A stretch of DNA of 64,000 nucleotides from Pseudomonas sp. PIC25 (GTDB taxonomy: Bacteria; Pseudomonadota; Gammaproteobacteria; Pseudomonadales; Pseudomonadaceae), in NCBI RefSeq assembly GCF_002286785.1, contig NZ_MUJY01000086.1, forward strand, positions 1-64,000. The letters are read 5' to 3'. The first letter of the stretch is position 1; every line of letters starts with the position of its first letter. Below, one piece after another: positions 51,801 through 59,488 of this stretch. The position numbers and the translations under genes are program-made. Below the pieces are notes generated by a model. It was not told the DNA's origin and searched no databases. It saw only the letters and a program-made list of their open reading frames with translations.

Positions 51801-53314
51801 TAGGCGCCGCGCGCGCCGTGGCGGCTGCTGTAGCCCTCGGCGAGCATGCGCAGCACGGCCTGGTAGTCCTCGCGGCGCAGTTCGGCATAGGGCGCGGCGC
51901 GGCGGAACAGCGCGAACAGCGCGTCCTCTCCCCACTCCTGGCAGGCCACTTCGGCAACGATCTGCTGGGCCAGCACATCCAGCGGGGCCCGAGGGATGGC
52001 CAGGGCGTCCAGCTCGCCGCGCCGCACGCAGTCGAGCAGCGCGGCGCATTCGATCAGGTCGTCGCGGGAGTTGGGGAACAGCCTGCCCTTGGGCAACCCA
52101 CCGACCTGGTGCCCGGAACGGCCGACGCGCTGCAGGAAGGCCGCGATGGAGCGCGGCGAGCCGAGCTGGCAGACCAGCTCCACGTCGCCGATGTCGATAC
52201 CCAACTCCAGCGAGGCGGTGGCGATCAGCACGCGCAGCTTGCCGTGCTTGAGGCGTTGCTCGGCGTCCAGCCGCTGCTCGCGGGCCAGGCTGCCGTGGTG
52301 CGCCGCCACCGCCTCGGTGCCCAGACGCTCGGACAGGTGCCGCGCGGCGCGCTCGGCCATGCGCCGGGTGTTGACGAAGATCAGTGTGGTGCGGTGCTGC
52401 CGGGCCAGTTCGGCGAGGCGGTCGTAAACCCGCTCCCAGACGTCGTTGGCCATCACCGCTTCGAGGGGGACCGGCGGGACTTCCAGGGCCAGGTCGCGGG
52501 CACGGGTATGGCCGATGTCGACGATGGCGCAGGGGACGAGTGGGGATTGGAGGGTGATGTTGGGTCGGGACTCCGCATCCTCACCCCCCACACCCTCACG
52601 CCTCCCCTCTTCTCCCCTCACCCCCACCAAAAACGCCGCCACCGCCTCGATGGGCTTCTGCGTCGCCGACAGACCGACCCGCACCAGGCGGCGGCCGCAG
52701 AGGGCTTCGAGGCGTTCCATGGAGAGGGCCAAGTGGCTGCCGCGCTTGCTGCCGGCGATGGCATGGATTTCGTCGACGATCAGGCTGCGGGTGGTGGCGA
52801 GCATGCGCCGGCCGGATTCCGAGCCGAGCAGCACGTAAAGCGATTCCGGGGTGGTCACCAGGATGTGAGGGGCGCGCTTGCGCATCGCATTGCGCTCGGT
52901 TTGCGGGGTGTCGCCAGTACGCACGGCGGTACGGATTTCCAGGGCCGGCAGGCCCTGGCGCACCAGCTCGGCGGAAATCCCCTCCAGCGGCGCTTCGAGA
53001 TTCAGACGGATGTCGTTGGACAGCGCCTTGAGCGGCGAAACATAGACCACCACCGTTTCGTCCGGCAGCGTGCCGCCGCGCGCCAGGCCCTCGCGGACCA
53101 GTTCGTCCAGCGCGGCGAGGAAGGCGGTCAGGGTCTTGCCGGAACCGGTCGGCGCGGCGACCAGGGTCGGCCGGCCGGCGCGGATCAGCGGCCAGGCGGC
53201 GACCTGCGCCGGCGTGGGTGCGGGAAAGGTGCGGCGGAACCAGGCGCCGACGGCGGGATGGAAGCCAGCCAGCACGTCGTCCGCGAGCGGGGTGTCGAGG
53301 GTCGATTGGCTCAT
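48821..53314 (-). CDS. lhr: Large ATP-dependent helicase Lhr
   Basis: This 1497-residue helicase belongs to the long Lhr class. Helicase motifs are visible: [13 protein letters not shown] (Walker A), [13 protein letters not shown] (DEIH box), VGLSATQKP, and [16 protein letters not shown] with [10 protein letters not shown] winged-helix and Lhr-core region follows to about residue 900, then a long C-terminal extension ending near [12 protein letters not shown]. Lhr acts in DNA repair and translocates on single-stranded DNA 3' to 5'. Start Met 53314 gives [15 protein letters not shown]. Two oddities are a perfect REP palindrome in frame (51376-51432, residues about 628-647) and a Glu/Arg/Gly-rich segment near residues 235-255 encoded by pyrimidine-rich DNA. 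Confidence 0.92.
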   Translation of the reverse strand: MSQSTLDTPLADDVLAGFHPAVGAWFRRTFPAPTPAQVAAWPLIRAGRPTLVAAPTGSGKTLTAFLAALDELVREGLARGGTLPDETVVVYVSPLKALSNDIRLNLEAPLEGISAELVRQGLPALEIRTAVRTGDTPQTERNAMRKRAPHILVTTPESLYVLLGSESGRRMLATTRSLIVDEIHAIAGSKRGSHLALSMERLEALCGRRLVRVGLSATQKPIEAVAAFLVGVRGEEGRREGVGGEDAESRPNITLQSPLVPCAIVDIGHTRARDLALEVPPVPLEAVMANDVWERVYDRLAELARQHRTTLIFVNTRRMAERAARHLSERLGTEAVAAHHGSLAREQRLDAEQRLKHGKLRVLIATASLELGIDIGDVELVCQLGSPRSIAAFLQRVGRSGHQVGGLPKGRLFPNSRDDLIECAALLDCVRRGELDALAIPRAPLDVLAQQIVAEVACQEWGEDALFALFRRAAPYAELRREDYQAVLRMLAEGYSSRHGARGAYIHRDTVNRTLRGRRNGRLTAVTSGGTIPDNADYTVILEPQAHNIGTVNEDFAVESLAGDVFQLGNASYRILRIEPGRVRVEDARGQPPNIPFWLGEAPGRSDELSAGVARLRERIDELLASGSAFIRERESSVEPASRMNARLQPTGPDNPLQPALDWLTGELGLGEAAARQIVEYLARAHAALGVLPSQRTLVMERFFDESGGTQLVIHSPYGSRLNRAWGLALRKRFCRTFNFELQAAATEDAIVLSLSTSHSFPLEDVWRYLHSNSAEHVLIQALLDAPLFGVRWRWNATTALALPRMAGGRKVAPQLQRMRSEDLLATVFPDQVACLENIVGEREIPDHPLVAQTLDDCLHDAMDSEGWLALLRRMERGEVRLVARDLPAPSPLAAEILNARPYAFLDDAPLEERRTQAVLARRWTDPESADDLGALDPEAIAAVAAEAWPEARDADEMHEALMGLACIAEAEAQRQDGWPDWLSALARAGRATRMQVARETALWLPVERLQSFRAVYPVAPIEPPVQPPAEFAEPWSEEDALVDVVRARLTGFGPLPVGLIARALALPASQVAQALVRLEAEGYVLRGRFTPGTAEDEWCERHLLARIHRYTVKRLRREIEPVERVDFLRFLFDWQRVTPTTRVQGAEALAGVVGQLEGFQAAAGAWESEILPARVKDYGITRLDELCRSGRVVWLRLAGRLRASGGPVRGTPIVLLPRRHLGAWSALAADAPTPQLSSRAQLVLDALGRHGALFFDELLDEVRLLRTELENALGELVAVELVNADSFAGLRALLMPANKQRVRAGRRARGGAFIGGMADAGRWALVRRPAAEPVEPMGGRRPALADEALEHIARCLLRRYGVVFWRLLEREADWLPPWRDLLRVYHRLEARGEIRGGRFVSGLAGEQFALPEAVGLLRDVRKRPADGSLVCVSAADPLNLVGSLIPGTKVPAVAGNRVLYRDGVPAAAIVAGKPQYWLELDADNTRQVQARLVQRP
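51376..51432. repeat. lhr: REP palindrome inside lhr
   Basis: GCGCATTCATTCGCGA (51376-51391) and TCGCGAATGAATGCGC (51417-51432) are perfect 16-bp inverted copies of the genome's REP unit. The segment is 57 bases, exactly 19 codons, and keeps the lhr reading frame open. Confidence 0.85.
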
Positions 53315-53421
53315 TCGCGGACTATGGCGGGAGCCCGCCCAAGGCACAAGCCACAAGACTTGCATGGGCCAAAACCTGACCATCCGGTCGTCGCGAAGCG
53401 GGTACCGCACCCGCCGTTTTT

Positions 53422-53437
53422 TGTGATCAGTTTCACA
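53422..53437. promoter_or_regulatory. CRP/Vfr-type binding site
   Basis: TGTGA-TCAGTT-TCACA is an exact match to the CRP consensus and close to that of Vfr. It lies 108 bases from the lhr start and 230 bases before the aminotransferase-reductase start, in the 352-bp divergent region. A partly overlapping GTTTCA/TGAAAC palindrome (53430-53445) shares its right half. Confidence 0.65.
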
Positions 53438-53609
53438 CCTGAAACACGAGCGGAAAAACTTTTCGCAAAACTCTACTTCGATAGGAACGTTGCGCATCAG
53501 CCACAAGAACAACGCCGCGATGTCGCTTCGAACGTGCGCGAACGTGTGCGCTGATGGCGCTTTCTTGCCCGGTTTCCCGCAGTAGCCAGGCCCAGGTTCA
53601 TGGAACGCA

Positions 53610-53628
53610 CGTGACCGTACCGGTCACG
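53610..53628. promoter_or_regulatory. Palindromic candidate operator of the lipid operon
   Basis: CGTGACCG and CGGTCACG are perfect 8-bp arms around TAC, 38 bases before the first gene's ATG. The spacing fits a dimeric repressor site in the leader or promoter. No regulator gene is adjacent. Between it and the CRP-type site lie two direct copies of CGAACGTG (about 53529-53547). Confidence 0.6.
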
Positions 53629-53666
53629 CCTTGCAGGACGGCTTCGCGCCGCCACGGGAGAAGTGC

Positions 53667-56636
53667 ATGCTGGCCGAGAACAGACTGGCGTTCGCCACCA
53701 CCACCGACGACAACCGTCTCAACTACCAACGCTTCGTCCGCCCGCTCACCGGGCGCCTGCTGGAAGCCCTGCGCCTGGACGTGGAGTACGTCTTCGGCGA
53801 GGGCGACACCCTCGAATACTTCGACGAGCACGGCGAACGCGTGCAGGTCTACGATTTCCTCGGTGGCTATGGTGCCCTGCTGTTCGGCCACAACCACCCG
53901 CAACTGGTGGATACCGCCATCGACCTGCTGCGCGCCGGCCGGCCCTTCGCCGTGCAGGCCAGCCTGCGCGGCTACAGCGCCCAGCTCGGCCGCAAGCTGA
54001 ACGACATGCTGCAGGCGCGCCTCGGCCGGGAATACGTCACCACCCTCGCCAACAGCGGCACGGAGGCCGCCGAAGCAGCGCTCAAGCACGCCCAGTTAGC
54101 CCACCGCAACCGCAAGCAGGCGCTGCTCGACCGCCAGGAGGCCCGCCTGCTCAAGCTACGCAACCAGCAGCACCCCGAGCGCCTGCCGCTGGCGCCGGAA
54201 TCCGCGCGGCTGTTGCGCAGCCTGCTCGGCGAGAAGATCGAGACCTTCGCCCAGGCCGTAACCGCTGTGCGCCGGCTGAACCGCGAACGGTTCCTCGAAA
54301 CCGGGGCGCTGTTCTGCTGCCTGAACAAGTCCTACCACGGCAAGACCGCCGGCGCGGTGAACCTCACCGAAAACGAGCTGTACCGCAGCCCGTTCGTCTC
54401 CATCGGCCCCTCGGTGCTCTTCGTCGATCGCCGCGACCCGGCCGATTTCGAGCAACAGGCACGAGCCAACCGGTTACGCTACTTCAGCCTCGCGCTGGAC
54501 GAACAACGCCGGGTGACGGTGCAGAGCCACGACTTCTGCAACATCGCCGCGCTGTTCGTCGAGCCGATCCAGGGCGAGGGCGGCGTGCATGTGCTGGACG
54601 GCGACTACCTCGCCGCGCTCCGGCGGATTTGCGACGAACACGGCATCCAACTGGTGTTCGATGAAATCCAGAGCGGCATGGGCCGCACCGGCCACTTCCT
54701 CGCTTCCGAGCCCAGCGGCGTGCGCGCCGACTGCTACCTGCTGTCGAAGAGCCTCGGCGGCGGCCTGGCGAAGATCGCCAGCGTCAGCATCGCCCGCGAC
54801 TGCTTCGAGGAAGACTTCAGCCTGATCCACACCTCCACCTTCGCCGAGGACGACTTCAGCTCGGCCATCGCGCTGCGCGGCCTGGAGTTGCTGGAGAGCG
54901 ACCGGTCGATCCTGCGCAACTGCCGTGAGGTCGGCGCGGAGATCAAGGCCGCCCTGCTCGGTCTCCAGCGACGCTACCCTGAGGTGATCGCCGAGGTGCG
55001 CGGCGAAGGGTTGATGCTGGCCATCGAGTTCGCCGACCAGGGCGAAGCCGAGTCCCATGGCCTGCGTGCCCTGGCCTGCAGCGAGCTGATCGGTTTCGTC
55101 TACGCCGGCTACCTGCTGCACGAGCACCGCATCCGCGTGGCGCCGCTGCTGTCGAACAACAACGTGCTGCGCCTTGAACCGGCCGCCTGCGTCAGCCGGC
55201 AGGCACGCCAGCAACTCTACGCCGCCCTCGATCGCCTGTGCCTGGCCCTGCGTCAGCAGCACTTCCACGAACTGGTGAAGTTCATCGTCGGTCAGGCCAC
55301 CCCCGGCCGGCACGAGCCGCTGGCCGACTATCGCGGGCGCTGCTTCAGCACGCCGCCCGAGGAGGCCGTGGACCGCACCGTCGGTTTTCTCATGCATTTC
55401 GTCGATGCCAGCAACATGCACCTCTTCGACCCGAGCTGCGAGCAGTTCAGCCTGGCCGAGCTGGAAGACCTGCTGGAGCGCTGCTACCTGTTCCTCAAGC
55501 CGTTCCGCATGCACGCCCACGTGCTCTATTCGAAGACCGGCAAGAAAGTGCGCCTGCAACCGTTCGGCCTGGCCATCACCTCGGAAATGATCCAGCGGCA
55601 CATGCAGGCGCGCGATCTGGAACCGTTGCAGACGCTGATCGAGACCGGCATCGACAAGGCCGTCGCCGCCGGCTGCGAGGTGCTCGGCTTCGGCGGTTTC
55701 ACCTCCATCGTCATGCAGAACTGCAAGGCGGTGCGCGCAGAGACGCTGGCGGTGACCACCGGCAACTCGCTGACCGTCGGCATGGGCTACGAAGCCCTGC
55801 TACAGGCCGCCGCCGAGGCCGGCATCGACCTCGACAGCGCCTGCTTCGCCGCCATCGGCGCCAACGGCAACATCGGCAGCCTCTACTGCGAGCTGATGGC
55901 GGAGAAGGTGCCGAGCCTGGTCCTGATCGGCCGCCCCGGCCGCGAGCGCGCCTTGCAGGCGCTCGCCGCGCGACTCTATGCCCAGGCATTCCGCCGCCTG
56001 CGCGCGGCGCTGGCGCGCAAGGGCGGGCTGGTCCGCCTGGCCGAGGAGCACACGCTGGCCGCGCGACTCGCCGAACTGCCGGCGGCTCGCCGCTGGCTGG
56101 AGGATGAGACCGATGACGAAACGATCGGCACCCGCCTCTACCACGGCCTGCTGGACGCGCTCGGCGAAGAGGCCCCGGTGCGGATTTCCACCGATCCGGC
56201 GGACATTCGCCACGCCAACCTGATCCTCGGCGCCAGCAACCAGGCTGGCAGCCTGATCCTGGCGGAGTACCTGCGGCCGGGGCCGGTGGTGATCTGCGAC
56301 GTCGCCCTGCCGGCCGACACCCACCCTTCGGTGGCCAGCCAGCGACCGGACGTGCGGGTGATCAAGGGAGGTCTGGTACGAGTACCGCCGGCGCCGGATT
56401 ACGTGGCGGCACGCAATGCCCACCTGGGCGTGTGCGACTTCCTGTTGGAAGGGCTGCCGATCCCGCCGGAGCACGTCTTCGCCTGCATGGGCGAAACCCT
56501 GCTCATGGGCCTCACCGGCATCACCAGCCACTACAGCCGCGGCGACGTGCGCCAGGAGCAGGTACGGGAAATGCTCGAGCTGGCGCGGCTGCACGGCTTC
56601 ACGCTGGGCGACCTGAAGACCGGGCGCAGTTTCTGA
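53667..56636 (+). CDS. Fusion of class III aminotransferase and acyl-ACP-reductase-like domain
   Basis: This protein has 989 residues. Residues about 40-530 form a class III PLP aminotransferase: ANSGTEAAEAALKHA, FDEIQSGMGRTG (331-342), and the PLP lysine K361 in SKSLGGG. A helical insertion lies at about 145-210. Residues about 610-980 resemble cyanobacterial acyl-ACP reductase, judged by shared motifs: GFGGFTSIV, VTTGNS, the Rossmann loop GANGNIGS (731-738), VIKGGLV, and VFACMGE, whose C940 matches the acyl-accepting cysteine. Expected chemistry is reduction of an acyl thioester to an aldehyde and its transamination to a primary amine in one protein. ATG 53667 has GGGAG six bases ahead; it heads a five-gene operon. 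The fusion's substrate is inferred, not shown. Confidence 0.8.
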   Translation: MLAENRLAFATTTDDNRLNYQRFVRPLTGRLLEALRLDVEYVFGEGDTLEYFDEHGERVQVYDFLGGYGALLFGHNHPQLVDTAIDLLRAGRPFAVQASLRGYSAQLGRKLNDMLQARLGREYVTTLANSGTEAAEAALKHAQLAHRNRKQALLDRQEARLLKLRNQQHPERLPLAPESARLLRSLLGEKIETFAQAVTAVRRLNRERFLETGALFCCLNKSYHGKTAGAVNLTENELYRSPFVSIGPSVLFVDRRDPADFEQQARANRLRYFSLALDEQRRVTVQSHDFCNIAALFVEPIQGEGGVHVLDGDYLAALRRICDEHGIQLVFDEIQSGMGRTGHFLASEPSGVRADCYLLSKSLGGGLAKIASVSIARDCFEEDFSLIHTSTFAEDDFSSAIALRGLELLESDRSILRNCREVGAEIKAALLGLQRRYPEVIAEVRGEGLMLAIEFADQGEAESHGLRALACSELIGFVYAGYLLHEHRIRVAPLLSNNNVLRLEPAACVSRQARQQLYAALDRLCLALRQQHFHELVKFIVGQATPGRHEPLADYRGRCFSTPPEEAVDRTVGFLMHFVDASNMHLFDPSCEQFSLAELEDLLERCYLFLKPFRMHAHVLYSKTGKKVRLQPFGLAITSEMIQRHMQARDLEPLQTLIETGIDKAVAAGCEVLGFGGFTSIVMQNCKAVRAETLAVTTGNSLTVGMGYEALLQAAAEAGIDLDSACFAAIGANGNIGSLYCELMAEKVPSLVLIGRPGRERALQALAARLYAQAFRRLRAALARKGGLVRLAEEHTLAARLAELPAARRWLEDETDDETIGTRLYHGLLDALGEEAPVRISTDPADIRHANLILGASNQAGSLILAEYLRPGPVVICDVALPADTHPSVASQRPDVRVIKGGLVRVPPAPDYVAARNAHLGVCDFLLEGLPIPPEHVFACMGETLLMGLTGITSHYSRGDVRQEQVREMLELARLHGFTLGDLKTGRSF

Positions 56637-56660
56637 CCCCACCCCACGTCGGAGACAGAC

Positions 56661-57596
56661 ATGAACATCACGGACCCCGTTGCCCGTCACGGGCATTCCC
56701 TTGCCGGCCATCCGGCCGCCGAGGGCGATATTCGCCAGGACAGCCTGCGCCTGGAGGGCGGTTGGCTGTTCCGCCACAGCGCCCTGGACGGCCTGCTGGT
56801 GCTGCTCTCGCTGGGCAACGCCGCCGCCCTGGCGGCCACCGCCCTCGCCTTCGAACGCCTCGGCGGCTGGGCACTGGCCGGGCTGGCGCTGTTCTTCATG
56901 GCGATGATCTGCACCAACTACCAGTGCATCGCCCATAACCACATCCACAACCCGTTTTTCCGCCATGAGGGTCTGAACCGGCTGTTCGCGGTGCTCAACT
57001 CGCTGTCGCTGGGCATGCCGCAGACGCTCTACCGCGTGCATCACCTCAACCATCACCGCTACAACAACGACCCCAAGGACCCGCTCAGCGGCCTGACCGG
57101 CGACCTGTCCTCGCTGTACCGCTTCTCCCGCCGCGAGGGCCGGCCGGAGAACATCTGGTGCTATTCGCTGCTCGGTCCGCTGCGCACCGACTTCGCCCTG
57201 CTCTACCGCATCGCCCGGCGACGCCGGCTGGATGGCCAGGTACGCCTGGAAAGCGCGGCCCTGGTGGCCTTTTATGCCGGGCTGGCCTGGCTCGACTGGC
57301 GCTTCGCGCTGTTCTACTTCCTGCCGGTGCTCTACGCCGGCCAGGTCCTGGCGCTGGCGGAGAACTACCTGGAGCACTACGGCGCCGACCCACGCGACCG
57401 CCGCACCGATTCGGTGAGCTGCTACGGCCGGCTGTACAACCTGCTCTGGTTCAACAACGGCTACCACCAGGAACACCACTTCCGCCCCGGCGTGCATTGG
57501 CGGCTGGTACCGCGCCTGCGCCCGGCCATGCTGCCGGAAGACCGCCGCCGGGTGGTCCGCGGCGCGCACGTTTTCAACTTCTTCCGCCAATCCTGA
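56661..57596 (+). CDS. Membrane fatty acid desaturase-type di-iron oxygenase (first)
   Basis: This 311-residue protein has about four membrane segments and three His boxes: HNHIHN (about residue 93), HHLNHH (about 127-132), and GYHQEHH (about 270-276). These coordinate the di-iron site of membrane desaturases and hydroxylases. It begins 24 bases after the fusion gene and is followed after 16 bases by the next gene. It may desaturate, hydroxylate or otherwise oxidise an acyl chain or its amine. The second desaturase of the operon is clearly different in sequence, so the two probably act at different positions. Confidence 0.85.
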   Translation: MNITDPVARHGHSLAGHPAAEGDIRQDSLRLEGGWLFRHSALDGLLVLLSLGNAAALAATALAFERLGGWALAGLALFFMAMICTNYQCIAHNHIHNPFFRHEGLNRLFAVLNSLSLGMPQTLYRVHHLNHHRYNNDPKDPLSGLTGDLSSLYRFSRREGRPENIWCYSLLGPLRTDFALLYRIARRRRLDGQVRLESAALVAFYAGLAWLDWRFALFYFLPVLYAGQVLALAENYLEHYGADPRDRRTDSVSCYGRLYNLLWFNNGYHQEHHFRPGVHWRLVPRLRPAMLPEDRRRVVRGAHVFNFFRQS

Positions 57597-57612
57597 CCGT
57601 CCGGGGGACACC

Positions 57613-58446
57613 ATGAGCGAACCCGTCAACGCTTCGATCCGCGCCCGCCACTTCGCCGTCGACTATGCCGAGCCCAAGCCGGCGCGGCTGTGGGCCGGCG
57701 GCAGCCCGTTCCTGACCCACTGGCTGAACGCCTACACCATGACCATCCCGGACGGCGAAGCCTTCATCGTCCAGACCTTGCGCAATTTTCTCGACCGTAT
57801 CGAAGACCCACAGCTCGCCCGCGACGCGTTGGGACTGATCGGCCAGGAAATCTCCCACTCGCGCGGCCATCTGAAGTTCATCGAGGCGCTGCGCGAACAG
57901 GGCTTCAAGCTGGACACCTACCTGCGCTTCACCCGCTTCATTTCCTTCCGCATCCTCCAGCCCACCGCCACGCCGCTGCAGCAACTGGCCTTCGTGGTGG
58001 GCATCGAGCGGGTCAACGAGCTGTTCGCCGAAATCACCCTGGGCAGCGGCAAGCTGGCCGGCGCGGAGCCGTCGGTGCGGGCACTCTACGAGTGGCATTT
58101 CGCCGAGGAGATCGAGCACAAGGCGGTGGCCTTCGACGTCTACCAGGCGGTCTCCGGCAAGCGCTTCTGGCTCGCCTACGGGGTGCTGTTCTGCTACGTG
58201 GTGAACATGAGCTACCTGTTCCTGGCCTGCGCCACCTTCCTGCGCCAGGACGGCCAATTGTTCAAGTGGCGGGTGTGGAAGGAGGCATTCCACTACTTCT
58301 TCCTCGACGAGCGTTTCCTGCCACGCATGACCCGTGGCTGCCTGCAGGCGATCCGCCGCGGCTTCCACCCGTCCCACAGCGACAACCGCCCGCTCGCCGA
58401 GCACGTCCTGCGCCGGCAGGTGATCAGCACGGAGGTCGCGCCATGA
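57613..58446 (+). CDS. PF10118-like helical metal-dependent protein
   Basis: This 277-residue protein matches the predicted metal-dependent hydrolase family PF10118. It is mostly helical, with metal-ligand candidates spread in ferritin style: E49 (DGEAF), E79, H82 and H86 (GQEISHSRGH), E132 (GIERVNE), and E165, E168 and H169 (FAEEIEHKA). One or two hydrophobic segments lie near 185-210. The family name says hydrolase, but no catalytic role is proven, and a di-iron oxygenase is equally consistent. In an operon with an acyl-ACP-reductase-like domain, the parallel with cyanobacterial aldehyde-deformylating oxygenase is notable, although the sequences are not alike. It overlaps the next gene by four bases. 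Confidence 0.75.
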   Translation: MSEPVNASIRARHFAVDYAEPKPARLWAGGSPFLTHWLNAYTMTIPDGEAFIVQTLRNFLDRIEDPQLARDALGLIGQEISHSRGHLKFIEALREQGFKLDTYLRFTRFISFRILQPTATPLQQLAFVVGIERVNELFAEITLGSGKLAGAEPSVRALYEWHFAEEIEHKAVAFDVYQAVSGKRFWLAYGVLFCYVVNMSYLFLACATFLRQDGQLFKWRVWKEAFHYFFLDERFLPRMTRGCLQAIRRGFHPSHSDNRPLAEHVLRRQVISTEVAP

Positions 58447-59486
58447 TGAACGGTACCTCCCTGGTTCTCGGCGAGCCCCTGGAAGGCGCCGCCACCAACC
58501 GCGATGCGCGCCTGCGGCACTTTCTCGGCCGCCACGGGCGCGGCTGCATGGCCTACTCGACGCTGCAACCGGGCCTGGAGTATTTCATCCACGACTCGCT
58601 CGGCTACCTCGCCTACCTGCCCTTGCGCCATCCGCTGTTCGCGCCGGGCCGGCTGCATGTGGTGATCGGCGACCCCATCGCCGCGCCCGCCGACTACGAG
58701 GCGCTACTGGATGCCTACCTGGCCGCGCCGGGTGCGGCGGCCACGGTGTTCCTGGAAATCGGCGCGGCCTTCGCCGATATCCTCGCCCGGCGCGGCCTGC
58801 CGGTGAACGAGATGGGCATCGAGTGGGAAATCGACCTGCCGACCTTCGACAGCGATCTGCGCGGGCCTGCCTTCGCCCATCTGCGGCGCTGGCGCAACAA
58901 GGCGCGCAAGGACGGCGTGGAAGTGGCCGAGGGACGCATCACCGACCTCGACGCCGACGAACTGCTCGCCCTCAGCCGGCAATGGCTGCAACGCAAGGGC
59001 GGCCACGAGTTCATCGGCCTCAACCGGCCGCTGCTGCTGGAGAATGAGCCGGATGCCCGCTATTTCTGGGCGACTCGCGACGGCCGCCTGCTGAGCCTGG
59101 CGATCTTCGACCCGCTGTACCGCGACGGCCAGGTGATCGGCTACCTGCATAATCTGTCGCGTACCCTCGCCGAAGCGCCCCACGGCACCAACGACCTGAT
59201 CGTGCTGGAGGCGATCCGCCGCTTCCAGGCCGAAGGCCGCGAGGTGCTGTCCCTCGGCCTGTCGCCTTTCGCCGAGGTGGAAAACGGGCCCTATCCGCAC
59301 CGCGCCTACCTGACCGGGCTGTTCCGCTTCATGTTCCGCCACTGCCCGTTCATCTACCCGTTCCAGGGCAACTACTTCCACAAGGACAAGTACCGCGGCC
59401 GCTCCTTCAAGGTGTACCTGGCCTCGGTCCCGGCGCTGAACCTGTACCGGGTGCTGGGGGTGTTCAAAGCGCTCAAGGTGTTCTGA
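58443..59486 (+). CDS. DUF2156 / MprF-C-terminal-like GNAT transferase
   Basis: This 347-residue protein resembles the C-terminal catalytic domain of phosphatidylglycerol lysyltransferase (MprF), which moves an amino acid from aminoacyl-tRNA to a lipid. Two GNAT-like halves can be followed: residues about 20-150 and 150-347. The family end is visible as IYPFQGNYFHKDKYRGRSF, comparable with the FxGLxxFKxKF stretch of MprF. No flippase-like membrane domain is attached, so it acts at the cytoplasmic face. The acceptor could be the long-chain amine made by the fusion enzyme. Start may be 58443 or 58446. It is followed after 2 bases by the second desaturase. Confidence 0.75.
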   Translation: MMNGTSLVLGEPLEGAATNRDARLRHFLGRHGRGCMAYSTLQPGLEYFIHDSLGYLAYLPLRHPLFAPGRLHVVIGDPIAAPADYEALLDAYLAAPGAAATVFLEIGAAFADILARRGLPVNEMGIEWEIDLPTFDSDLRGPAFAHLRRWRNKARKDGVEVAEGRITDLDADELLALSRQWLQRKGGHEFIGLNRPLLLENEPDARYFWATRDGRLLSLAIFDPLYRDGQVIGYLHNLSRTLAEAPHGTNDLIVLEAIRRFQAEGREVLSLGLSPFAEVENGPYPHRAYLTGLFRFMFRHCPFIYPFQGNYFHKDKYRGRSFKVYLASVPALNLYRVLGVFKALKVF

Positions 59487-59488
59487 CC

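Noticed and set aside
53430-53445. GTTTCA-CACC-TGAAAC as a separate operator
   Set aside because: It overlaps the CRP/Vfr-type site and may be only a by-product of it; kept as a note in that entry.
48758-53554. Two long plus-strand open frames (871 and 626 codons) opposite lhr
   Set aside because: Both are Arg/Gln/His/Gly-rich shadows of the helicase gene, with no motif or start signal.
57613-58446. UndA or cyanobacterial aldehyde-deformylating oxygenase as identity of the PF10118-like protein
   Set aside because: The Glu/His spacing and overall sequence match PF10118 better; only the genetic context recalls the cyanobacterial pair.
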